From an uncultured Bacteroidota bacterium (lineage in GTDB: Bacteria; Bacteroidota; Bacteroidia; Chitinophagales; Chitinophagaceae): DNA of 64,000 nt. The notes beneath the pieces were generated by a model that was not told the DNA's origin, made no database searches, and saw only the letters and a list, made by a program, of their open reading frames with translations. The stretch is from the NCBI GenBank assembly GCA_902826165.1, contig CADEDV010000001.1, forward strand, positions 101,693 to 165,692. The letters are read 5' to 3'. Position numbers and translations under genes: made by a program. This document shows, piece after piece, positions 27,625 through 35,201 of the stretch (position 1 is its first letter; each line of letters starts with the position of its first letter).

Positions 27625-28887
27625 ATGAGCAAACCCAATAAATACCTGTTCCCTTTTATCCTGGTGACCAGTTTGTTTTTCCTCTGGGCTTTTTTGCATA
27701 ATATAAACCCCATATTGATCCCGCATTTGAAGAAAGCCTGCCAGCTGACCGATACCCAATCTTCTTTTGTTGATACAGCTGTTTATCTTGCTTATTTTTC
27801 AATTGCATTGCCCGCAGGCTGGTTCATGCATAAATTCGGGTATAAGAAAGGCATCCTGTTCGGATTATTCTTATATGGAGCCGGGTCATTACTGTTTATC
27901 CCGGCAGCGAATGCAAGAGAGTATTACCTGTTTTTGGCAGCGCTGTTCATTGCTGCTTCGGGAGCTACTTTTTTAGAAACAGTAGCGAACCCGTATATCA
28001 CCAAATTGGGAGAAGCAGAAACAGCTGCACAACGGTTGAATTTTGCGCAATCATTTAATGGAGTAGGCGCTTTTATTGCACCGATCATTGGCGGGCAGGT
28101 CATACTTTCCGGAATTGAACATTCCCGGGAGAAATTACAACTAATGGATCCGGCAGCATTAACTGCTTACCTCGATAGTGAAGCAGCGACAGTTAAAATT
28201 CCTTACCTCGTTATTGGAGCTGTTGTATTTGTATTAATGGCTCTTTTCTTTGTAACCAGGCTGCCGGAGATTCACGAGAAAGATGAAAAATCTTCAAAGT
28301 TCTCCTTTGCGGTATTCCGGCATAAGCAGCTGGCCTGGGCGGTTATAGCGCAATTCTTTTATGTGGGTGCACAAACCTGTGTGGGCAGTTTCTTTATCAG
28401 GTTTACAAAATACGCCAATGAATTACCCGAAAAAAGAGCGGCTTTCATCTGGGGTTCTGTCGCCATGGTGGGCTTCATGATCGGACGTTTTTCAGGAACT
28501 TTCTTCATGAAGTATATTAAACCGGCAAAATTGTTGGGTATTTATGCCTTGATCAATATTGTATTAATAGCGGTTGCGATTTTAGCAAAAGGGTATATTG
28601 CGGTGTATGCTTTGATGGCAGTTCCGTTCTTCATGTCAATTATGTTTCCCACCATTTTTGCCATGGGGATTTCCGGCTTAGGTGAAGAAACGAAGATCGC
28701 TTCCTCTTTTATTGTTATGTCTATTGTTGGCGGGGCGATCTTCCCTTTTTTTATGGGACAGATATCTGATGCGACCGGGGGTAATATTCAGCTGGCTTAT
28801 ATCGTCCCGGCACTGTGTTTTGCAGTGGTTGGTCTTTTTGCGTATAAATTCAGGAATCTTTTTACGGAAACCCAAACCGCTCATTAA
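27625..28887 (+). CDS. FucP-like MFS sugar:proton symporter
   Basis: A 420-residue major-facilitator protein with about twelve hydrophobic segments. The N-terminal FPFILVTSLFFLWAFLHNINPILIPHLKK and the SFVDTAVYLAYFSIALPAGWFMHKFGYKKG loop resemble the L-fucose permease family (FucP/GluP). It lies 59 bases after the esterase fusion and 2 bases before the mutarotase gene, heading a set of deoxyhexose genes, so L-fucose or L-rhamnose is the likely cargo. Confidence 0.88.
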   Translation: MSKPNKYLFPFILVTSLFFLWAFLHNINPILIPHLKKACQLTDTQSSFVDTAVYLAYFSIALPAGWFMHKFGYKKGILFGLFLYGAGSLLFIPAANAREYYLFLAALFIAASGATFLETVANPYITKLGEAETAAQRLNFAQSFNGVGAFIAPIIGGQVILSGIEHSREKLQLMDPAALTAYLDSEAATVKIPYLVIGAVVFVLMALFFVTRLPEIHEKDEKSSKFSFAVFRHKQLAWAVIAQFFYVGAQTCVGSFFIRFTKYANELPEKRAAFIWGSVAMVGFMIGRFSGTFFMKYIKPAKLLGIYALINIVLIAVAILAKGYIAVYALMAVPFFMSIMFPTIFAMGISGLGEETKIASSFIVMSIVGGAIFPFFMGQISDATGGNIQLAYIVPALCFAVVGLFAYKFRNLFTETQTAH

Positions 28888-28889
28888 TT

Positions 28890-29222
28890 ATGAAACAGTA
28901 TTGCCTGGCCCTGGACCTGAAAGATGACCCCGCTTTGATTGAAGCCTATGAGTCCTATCATAAAGCGGTGTGGCCGGAGATCATTGATAGTATCAGGAAA
29001 GCAGGCATTGAACAACTGGAAATATTCCGTACGGGTAACAGGCTGTTCATGATGATCAATGCGGCGGATGATTTTAGTTTTGAACTAAAAGCAAAAGCAG
29101 ATAATAATAATGAAAAAGTGCAGGAATGGGAAACGCTGATGTGGAAATACCAGCAGGCGTTGCCCGGCAGCAACCCCGGTGAAAAATGGATACTGATGAA
29201 AAAAATATTCTCACTTCATTGA
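28890..29222 (+). CDS. L-rhamnose/L-fucose mutarotase family protein
   Basis: A 110-residue protein of the RhaM family (COG3254): CLALDLKDDPALIEAYESYHKAVWPEI, IEQLEIFRTGNRLFMMI, and WETLMWKYQQALP with the conserved Trp positions. It interconverts alpha and beta anomers of L-rhamnose or L-fucose. It is 2 bases after the permease and 5 bases before the next gene, inside the deoxyhexose set. Sequence alone does not settle which sugar. Confidence 0.85.
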   Translation: MKQYCLALDLKDDPALIEAYESYHKAVWPEIIDSIRKAGIEQLEIFRTGNRLFMMINAADDFSFELKAKADNNNEKVQEWETLMWKYQQALPGSNPGEKWILMKKIFSLH

Positions 29223-29227
29223 TAAAT

Positions 29228-30001
29228 ATGTTTGATCTTACCAATAAAACAACGATAGTTACAGGAGCCGGGAGTGGTATCGGGAAAGCGATTGCGAAAC
29301 TGTTTGCCAAACAGGGAGCCGTTGTTTACATACTTGACTTTGATGAAGCAGGAGCTGCACAAGCAGCAGATGAAATACAAGCTGATACTGGAAAAGCTTA
29401 CGTTGAAAAATGTGATGTAAGTAACCAGCAACAGGTAAAAGAAATAATTAAAAGGATAGCCACAGTAAGGGGAACAATTGATATACTGGTCAACAATGCG
29501 GGAGTGGCATATATTGGTAATGCTGAAACAACGAGTGAAGAAGATTTCAACCGCTTGCTGAATGTAAATGTGAAAGGCGTTTATAATTGTATTCATGCTG
29601 CTGTTCCCTTCATGAAAGAAAAAGGCGGAGCTATTTTGAATATGGCTTCCATCGCTTCATCGGTTGGGTTGGTGGACAGGTTTGCTTATTCCATGACCAA
29701 GGGAGCTGTGGTGGGGATGACACTTGCTACTGCAAAAGATTATCTTAATAATAAGATTCGCTGCAATTGTATCTCGCCGGCGAGGGTACACACTCCTTTC
29801 GTAGATAATTTCATTACAAAAAATTATCCGGGGAAAGAGACAGAGATGTTTGAGAAATTATCCAAAAGTCAACCTATTGGCAGAATGGCAGAACCGGAAG
29901 AAATTGCTTTTTTAGTATTGTACCTGTGCAGTGATGAAGCATCATTCATCACCGGTTGTGATTACCCGATTGATGGTGGATTTATAAAATTGAATAATTA
30001 G
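29228..30001 (+). CDS. SDR dehydrogenase, probable 2-keto-3-deoxy-L-fuconate/rhamnonate 4-dehydrogenase
   Basis: A 257-residue classical short-chain dehydrogenase with a complete active site: TGAGSGIG (about 11-18), NNAG near 90, and Tyr154/Lys158 in YSMTK. An acidic residue after the second strand (LDFDE) favours NAD+. It resembles the sugar-acid branch of the family, and its neighbours (FAH-type hydrolase, lactonase, second SDR) suggest oxidation of 2-keto-3-deoxy-L-fuconate or -rhamnonate at C4. A KduD-like role in unsaturated uronate metabolism is the main alternative. ATG 29228 is used; the frame from 29186 overlaps the mutarotase gene. Confidence 0.82.
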   Translation: MFDLTNKTTIVTGAGSGIGKAIAKLFAKQGAVVYILDFDEAGAAQAADEIQADTGKAYVEKCDVSNQQQVKEIIKRIATVRGTIDILVNNAGVAYIGNAETTSEEDFNRLLNVNVKGVYNCIHAAVPFMKEKGGAILNMASIASSVGLVDRFAYSMTKGAVVGMTLATAKDYLNNKIRCNCISPARVHTPFVDNFITKNYPGKETEMFEKLSKSQPIGRMAEPEEIAFLVLYLCSDEASFITGCDYPIDGGFIKLNN

Positions 30002-30005
30002 CAAT

Positions 30006-30860
30006 ATGAAACTAATTCGTTTTGGCGAAGCTGGTAGTGAAAAGCCAGGTGTTTGTATCAATGGCATCAATTATGATGTGTCTGGTTTTATTAAAGACTA
30101 TGACGAGGCTTTTTTTGGCAATGGCGGATTACCCCACTTACAGTATATGGTGGCCATGCATCAGGCTATGTTACCTAAAATTCCGGATGGTGCCCGCTTG
30201 GGCTCTCCGGTAGCAAGACCATCCAAGATCATTTGTATCGGTCTCAATTATGCAGATCATGCAAAAGAAACCAATGCAACGCCACCTGCCGAGCCGGTTA
30301 TTTTTATGAAATCGACCACAGCTATTAACGGGCCTTATGATAAAGTGATCATCCCGAAAGATTCCATGAAAACAGATTGGGAAGTGGAGTTGGCAATAGT
30401 GATCGAAAAAAAGGCAAGCTATGTGGAAGAAGCAAACGCCATGGATCATATAGCCGGTTATTGTTTGCATAATGATATCAGCGAACGGGAATTTCAATTG
30501 GAAAGAGGAGGTACCTGGGATAAAGGAAAAGGGTGTGATACGTTTGCACCACTCGGCCCCTGGATGGTAACAAAAGACGAGATCGCTGATGTATCAAATT
30601 TAAAACTCTGGCTGAACGTGAATGGAAAACTTATGCAAAATGGAACAACGGCTAACCTGATCTTCAATGTGCCGTTTCTGATTTCATACGTCAGCCGTTT
30701 CATGACCTTATTACCCGGAGATATTATTTCAACCGGAACACCAGCGGGAGTTGGACTGGGATTTAATCCACCTGTATACCTGAAACCCGGTGATGTGATG
30801 GAATTAGGTATCGATGGCCTCGGTGCATCAAGACAGGAATGTGTGGCATACTCAAAATAA
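30006..30860 (+). CDS. Fumarylacetoacetate hydrolase family, probable 2,4-diketo-3-deoxy-L-fuconate/rhamnonate hydrolase
   Basis: A 284-residue FAH-family protein: IGLNYADHAKETN near residue 76, KSTTAINGP near 100, the metal-ligand segment DWEVELAIVIEK near 124, and ISTGTPAGVGLGF near 240. FAH-family enzymes cleave C-C bonds in diketo acids with Mg2+ or Mn2+. In this neighbourhood the fitting substrate is 2,4-diketo-3-deoxy-L-fuconate or -rhamnonate, giving pyruvate and L-lactate; the exact substrate is inferred from context. It is spaced 4 bases from the gene before and 3 bases from the one after. Confidence 0.85.
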   Translation: MKLIRFGEAGSEKPGVCINGINYDVSGFIKDYDEAFFGNGGLPHLQYMVAMHQAMLPKIPDGARLGSPVARPSKIICIGLNYADHAKETNATPPAEPVIFMKSTTAINGPYDKVIIPKDSMKTDWEVELAIVIEKKASYVEEANAMDHIAGYCLHNDISEREFQLERGGTWDKGKGCDTFAPLGPWMVTKDEIADVSNLKLWLNVNGKLMQNGTTANLIFNVPFLISYVSRFMTLLPGDIISTGTPAGVGLGFNPPVYLKPGDVMELGIDGLGASRQECVAYSK

Positions 30861-30863
30861 GTA

Positions 30864-31739
30864 ATGAACAAAAAAATAGACAATAACGCAATCGATGAAG
30901 TTGAAATAAGTAACAGGGTAATTGATGCACATGTTCATTTCTGGCAGTATAATAAACAACGGGACAGCTGGATGGAAGAAATGAAGCTGTTACAAAAGGA
31001 TTATTTACCTGGCACACTTTCTTCTACACTGAAAAATAACGGGGTAGATGCTTGTGTGGCTGTACAGGCAAGCCAGGAAGAACTGGAAACACATTTCCTG
31101 GTTGAGTTGGCGAAAACCAACCCCTTTATTAACGGGGTAGTGGGATGGGTTGACCTGCAAAAAGAAGATATTGAGCAGCGGGTAGACTATTTTTCACAGT
31201 ATCCTGTCATCAAAGGCTGGCGGCATATCGTGCAGGCAGAGCCAGATGATTTTTTGGGGAGAACAAATTTTCAGCGGGGAGTTAAAATACTACAGCGGTA
31301 CAACTACAGCTATGATATATTGATCTATCATCAGCAGTTGAAACCTGCATTGGAATTTGTGGCCGCATTTCCGGACATGAAACTGGTGATCGATCATTGT
31401 GCGAAGCCGGATATAGCCCATAAAAAAATTGATGACTGGAAAATAGGGATCAAAGAAATAGCAAAGCATCCGAATGTGTATTGTAAACTATCCGGCCTGT
31501 TGACAGAGGCGAAATGGAAGGAATGGAGCCCGGCAGATTTTTATCCCTACCTCGATGTGGTCTTTGAGGCATTTGGTACTGACCGCTTGTTATTTGGCAG
31601 CGACTGGCCGGTAATACTCGTATCCGGTATGTATATACAATGGAAAAGTTTGCTGGAAAAATATATGGAAAGATTTACTCCCGAAGACAGGGCAAAAGTG
31701 TTTGGTGATAATGCGATCCGTTTTTATAATTTAAAATAA
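30864..31739 (+). CDS. Amidohydrolase family, probable L-fucono/L-rhamnono-lactonase
   Basis: A 291-residue amidohydrolase-2 TIM barrel: VIDAHVHFWQYNKQRDSWM near residue 19 with the HxH metal motif (His23, His25), a lone His in VIDHCAKPDIA near 175, and LLFGSDWPV near 246 with the catalytic Asp. This matches the L-fuconolactonase/L-rhamnonolactonase group, which opens the lactone made by the sugar dehydrogenase. It has a roughly 18-residue polar N-terminal extension. It lies between the FAH-type hydrolase (3 bases) and the second SDR (5 bases). Confidence 0.85.
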   Translation: MNKKIDNNAIDEVEISNRVIDAHVHFWQYNKQRDSWMEEMKLLQKDYLPGTLSSTLKNNGVDACVAVQASQEELETHFLVELAKTNPFINGVVGWVDLQKEDIEQRVDYFSQYPVIKGWRHIVQAEPDDFLGRTNFQRGVKILQRYNYSYDILIYHQQLKPALEFVAAFPDMKLVIDHCAKPDIAHKKIDDWKIGIKEIAKHPNVYCKLSGLLTEAKWKEWSPADFYPYLDVVFEAFGTDRLLFGSDWPVILVSGMYIQWKSLLEKYMERFTPEDRAKVFGDNAIRFYNLK

Positions 31740-31744
31740 TACTC

Positions 31745-32524
31745 ATGGATCTTGATTTAACTAATAAGGTGATCATAGTAAGCGGGGGTGCCAAAGGTAT
31801 CGGGGAAAGTATTGCAAAGCTACTGGCTTTAGAAGGAGCGATTCCAGTCATTATTGGTAGAAACGAAACCGATAACCTGAAAACAATAACAGCTATTGAA
31901 AAAGCGGGAGGCAAAGCATTCCATGTGGTCGCTGAACTTACAGAACCAGCAGAATGTGAGAAAGCAATTAGGAAAGTTGTGGACCAGTTCAATCGCATTG
32001 ACGGATTGGTCAATAATGCCGGGGTGAATGACGGTGTTGGATTGGAGAGCGGAGACTACACAAAATTTGTTGCTTCATTGCACAAAAATCTTATACATTA
32101 TTATTTGCTCGCACATTTTGCGTTGCCGGCTTTAAAGCAATCAAAAGGAGCAATTGTGAATATTACTTCAAAGACTGCGGATACCGGCCAGGGAAATACA
32201 TCAGCTTATGCGGCATCCAACGGCGGACGTAATGCATTGACCCGGGAATGGGCCGTTGAATTATTAAAGTATGGTATCCGGGTAAATGCCGTGGTGGTGG
32301 CAGAATGTTTTACACCTCTTTATGAAAAGTGGATACAAACATTACCTGATCCGAAAAAAAAACTAAAAGAGATCGAATCAAAAATACCATTGGCAAACAG
32401 GATGACTACCACTGAAGAGATTGCGAATGCAGTTGCGTTTCTGTTGTCACCCCGGTCCAGTCATACTACCGGGCAAATAGTATATGTGGATGGTGGCTAT
32501 GTTCATCTTGACAGGGCCTTGTAA
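31745..32524 (+). CDS. SDR protein of the L-fucose dehydrogenase group, with Asn in place of the catalytic Lys
   Basis: A 259-residue short-chain dehydrogenase: SGGAKGIGESIA near residue 14, NNAG near 91, NITSKT (Ser) near 139, and YVDGGYVHLDRAL at the C-terminus. The active-site motif reads YAASN, Tyr155 with Asn159 (codon AAC at 32219-32221) where the family has Lys. The following segment NALTREWAVELLKYGIRVN and the VVVAECFTPLYEKW region resemble L-fucose dehydrogenase-type SDRs. It would oxidise the deoxyhexose to its lactone as the first step of the pathway, if it is active. Last gene of the deoxyhexose set. Confidence 0.8.
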   Translation: MDLDLTNKVIIVSGGAKGIGESIAKLLALEGAIPVIIGRNETDNLKTITAIEKAGGKAFHVVAELTEPAECEKAIRKVVDQFNRIDGLVNNAGVNDGVGLESGDYTKFVASLHKNLIHYYLLAHFALPALKQSKGAIVNITSKTADTGQGNTSAYAASNGGRNALTREWAVELLKYGIRVNAVVVAECFTPLYEKWIQTLPDPKKKLKEIESKIPLANRMTTTEEIANAVAFLLSPRSSHTTGQIVYVDGGYVHLDRAL

Positions 32525-32554
32525 AAATAGTACTGATAACAAAATAGTTTTATC

Positions 32555-33307
32555 ATGAAAAGAAATGGTTTCTTTTTTTCATTGCTGCTTTTATTTTCTT
32601 TTACACTGGCAGAAAAGAATAAAGTAAAAATCTTTATCGCCGGTGATTCCACAGCCAGTATCAAAGAAGTAAAAGCATACCCGGAGACTGGCTGGGGTAT
32701 GCCCTTTGTCTGGTTCTGGGATTCAACGGTCACTGTGGTTAACAAAGCCAGGAACGGACGAAGTACCAGTTCGTTCAGGAAAGAAGGGTTGTGGCAACAG
32801 ATCATGGATGAAGCATCGGCAGGAGATTATGTCATTATTCAATTTGGACATAATGATGAAGTGCCTACCAAAAAAACATTTACAACAGAAACAGAGTTTA
32901 AGAATAACCTGAAAGAATATGTAAAAGAGGTCAGGTCTAAGAATGCTACCCCGCTTTTATTGACACCGATGGCCCGGAGAAAATTTGACAGTACCGGAAA
33001 GATCAGTGGCACACATGATATCTATGCACAAATAATAAGAGATGCGGCGAAGGAAGAGAAAGTGATCCTGTTTGATATGGATAAATTAACACAGGCCTTA
33101 TACCAGCAATTTGGTGAAGCGAACTCCCGTTTATTATTTCTTCAATTGAAGCCAGGAGAGCACCCGAACTATCCGGGAGGAAAAGAAGATAACACCCATT
33201 TCAGTGAACTGGGGGCCCGGCTGGTGGCTCAATTAGTGCTGAATGAGATCAAAGAAAAATGCCCGGAACTGGCAACACATATCATTAAACCTGTTGTAAA
33301 GAAATAA
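32555..33307 (+). CDS. Rhamnogalacturonan acetylesterase, CE12, SGNH fold (second copy)
   Basis: A 250-residue exported SGNH hydrolase, the same length as the copy at 24919: signal peptide, IFIAGDSTASI, KARNGRSTSSF, IQFGHNDE and EDNTHFSELGARL. Blocks I, II, III and V with their catalytic residues are all intact, so both copies should be active. It lies 30 bases after the second SDR and 10 bases before the CE8-esterase fusion, repeating the gene order seen at 24919-27565 (CE12 then bimodular esterase). Confidence 0.92.
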   Translation: MKRNGFFFSLLLLFSFTLAEKNKVKIFIAGDSTASIKEVKAYPETGWGMPFVWFWDSTVTVVNKARNGRSTSSFRKEGLWQQIMDEASAGDYVIIQFGHNDEVPTKKTFTTETEFKNNLKEYVKEVRSKNATPLLLTPMARRKFDSTGKISGTHDIYAQIIRDAAKEEKVILFDMDKLTQALYQQFGEANSRLLFLQLKPGEHPNYPGGKEDNTHFSELGARLVAQLVLNEIKEKCPELATHIIKPVVKK

Positions 33308-33317
33308 TCATTAAGCG

Positions 33318-35192
33318 ATGAGAAAACTGGTTATTATAATATCCCTTATAGCAGGTTGTTTGTTATATGCAAATGCTCAAACATCCAACCCGCAGCAGTA
33401 TAAATACATTTTTACCGTTGCAAAAGACGGGACCGGTGATTATTATTTTATACAGGATGCCATTGATGCTATGCGGGTGTACCCATTAGCACCGATCACC
33501 TTGTATATAAAGAATGGTATCTATAATGAAAAGATCGAATTACCGGCAAACAATACAGATGTAACTTTTATCGGCGAAAATGCGGACAGTGTTATCATCA
33601 GCTTTAATGACTATTCAGGCAAGGGTAAGCATACAACCTTTACATCGTATACGGTAAAGATCTCCGGGAACAGGTTCAGGGCAGAAAATATAACTTTTGC
33701 TAACACAGCAGGCCCAGTTGGCCAGGCATTGGCTTTGTACGTGGATGCGGATAAAGCTGTTTTCAAGAATTGTAAATTTCTCGGCAACCAGGATACAATT
33801 TTTCTGTCGGGTGAGCAGGCAAGGCAGTTATTTGTTGATTGCTATATCGAAGGAACAACGGATTTTATTTTCGGGCCTTCCACTGCTGTGTTTAAGAATT
33901 GTACCATAAAGGCAAAAAGCAATTCTTATATCACGGCAGCGAATACCACGAAGGGAAAGCCATATGGTTTTGTTTTTATTGATTGCAAGATCATAGCCGA
34001 TCCAGTGGTAACCAAGTTATATCTTGGCCGGCCCTGGAGAGCTTATGCTAAAACCGTATTCATTCATTGTGAGTTGCCGAAAGTGATTGCGCCGGAAGGC
34101 TGGGACAATTGGGGTAATGCAGCCAATGAGAAAACAACCGGTTATGCGGAGTATAACAATACAGGCGAAGGCTCTGCTACAGGTAAAAGAGTGAAATGGG
34201 TAAAGCAATTATCTAAACAAGCTGCAAACCGTTATACTCCGGCTATTATTTTTAATGACCATAAGGATATTGAAGCAAGTGGATACAGGTGGTTTGATGA
34301 CAGGATTGCATCTGGATTTGACAAAACAGTTTTTGCCAATAAGCCGCCGCAAATAGTACCCCTTTATCAAAATGTTGTGCCCAATTCAACGGGGGCCGCC
34401 GACAAAGAAAATGCAGTAACAAGAGATAATGTGACCCGCATTGCTAAAGTGAGCCGCCCAACATTGACTATCTATCGTCCTGCAAAACCGAATGGACAAT
34501 CTGTTATCATTTGCCCCGGTGGTGGTTATACGATCCTTGCTTTTGATAAAGAAGGAACAAGAGTGGCAGAAGAATTCAACCGTTGGGGTGTTACTGCATT
34601 CGTGTTGAAGTACCGGTTGCCGGATGATACGACTCAGGTGGACAGAAGTATGGCACCCTTACAGGATGCACAACAGGCTGTAAGATTAGTTCGAACCAAT
34701 GCAAAAGAATGGGGAGTTGATAAAAACAAAATTGGGATCATGGGATTTTCAGCAGGTGGCCACCTGGCTTCCACTGCCGCAACACATTTTGATGTTAAAG
34801 CAGACCCATTAAACAACGATACAACTTCTGTTCGCCCGGATTTTGCCATTCTCATTTACCCGGTGATCAGTTTTGACAGCACCATCACCCATAAAGGATC
34901 AAGAAATAATCTTGTTGGAGCAAGTGCTGCCCTGGATAAAATCAATTTCTTTTCATCCGAGTTACAGGTAACAACTGCCACACCAGCTTCCTTCTTAGTT
35001 CATGCCGGGGATGATGGGGCTGTTCCGGTAGATAATAGTTTACGTTATTACCAGGCCTGTATAAAAAATAAAGTGCCTGTTGAGCTGCACTTATATCCAG
35101 CCGGCGGGCATGGATTTGGTATGAATAATAAAACAACAACGGATAACTGGCTGGAACGGTTAAAGAACTGGTTGAATCAGCTGAAAAAGTAA
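33318..35192 (+). CDS. Bimodular esterase: CE8 pectin methylesterase followed by alpha/beta hydrolase
   Basis: A 624-residue exported fusion. After the signal peptide (MRKLVIIISLIAGCLLYANA) a CE8 beta-helix (about 28-330) carries FTVAKDGTGDYYFIQ, GNQDTIF, GTTDFIFG and LGRPWRAY, so the two catalytic Asp and the Arg are present. A second domain (about 365-624) is an alpha/beta hydrolase: ICPGGGYTILA oxyanion motif, GFSAGG elbow near 475, Asp in GDDGAVP near 562 and His in GGHGFG near 597. The domain order is the reverse of the fusion at 25673, and the esterase halves look distinct (GFSAGG against GHSAGG). It lies 10 bases after the second CE12 and 9 bases before the GH43 gene. Confidence 0.92.
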   Translation: MRKLVIIISLIAGCLLYANAQTSNPQQYKYIFTVAKDGTGDYYFIQDAIDAMRVYPLAPITLYIKNGIYNEKIELPANNTDVTFIGENADSVIISFNDYSGKGKHTTFTSYTVKISGNRFRAENITFANTAGPVGQALALYVDADKAVFKNCKFLGNQDTIFLSGEQARQLFVDCYIEGTTDFIFGPSTAVFKNCTIKAKSNSYITAANTTKGKPYGFVFIDCKIIADPVVTKLYLGRPWRAYAKTVFIHCELPKVIAPEGWDNWGNAANEKTTGYAEYNNTGEGSATGKRVKWVKQLSKQAANRYTPAIIFNDHKDIEASGYRWFDDRIASGFDKTVFANKPPQIVPLYQNVVPNSTGAADKENAVTRDNVTRIAKVSRPTLTIYRPAKPNGQSVIICPGGGYTILAFDKEGTRVAEEFNRWGVTAFVLKYRLPDDTTQVDRSMAPLQDAQQAVRLVRTNAKEWGVDKNKIGIMGFSAGGHLASTAATHFDVKADPLNNDTTSVRPDFAILIYPVISFDSTITHKGSRNNLVGASAALDKINFFSSELQVTTATPASFLVHAGDDGAVPVDNSLRYYQACIKNKVPVELHLYPAGGHGFGMNNKTTTDNWLERLKNWLNQLKK

Positions 35193-35201
35193 AAATCAGG
35201 T

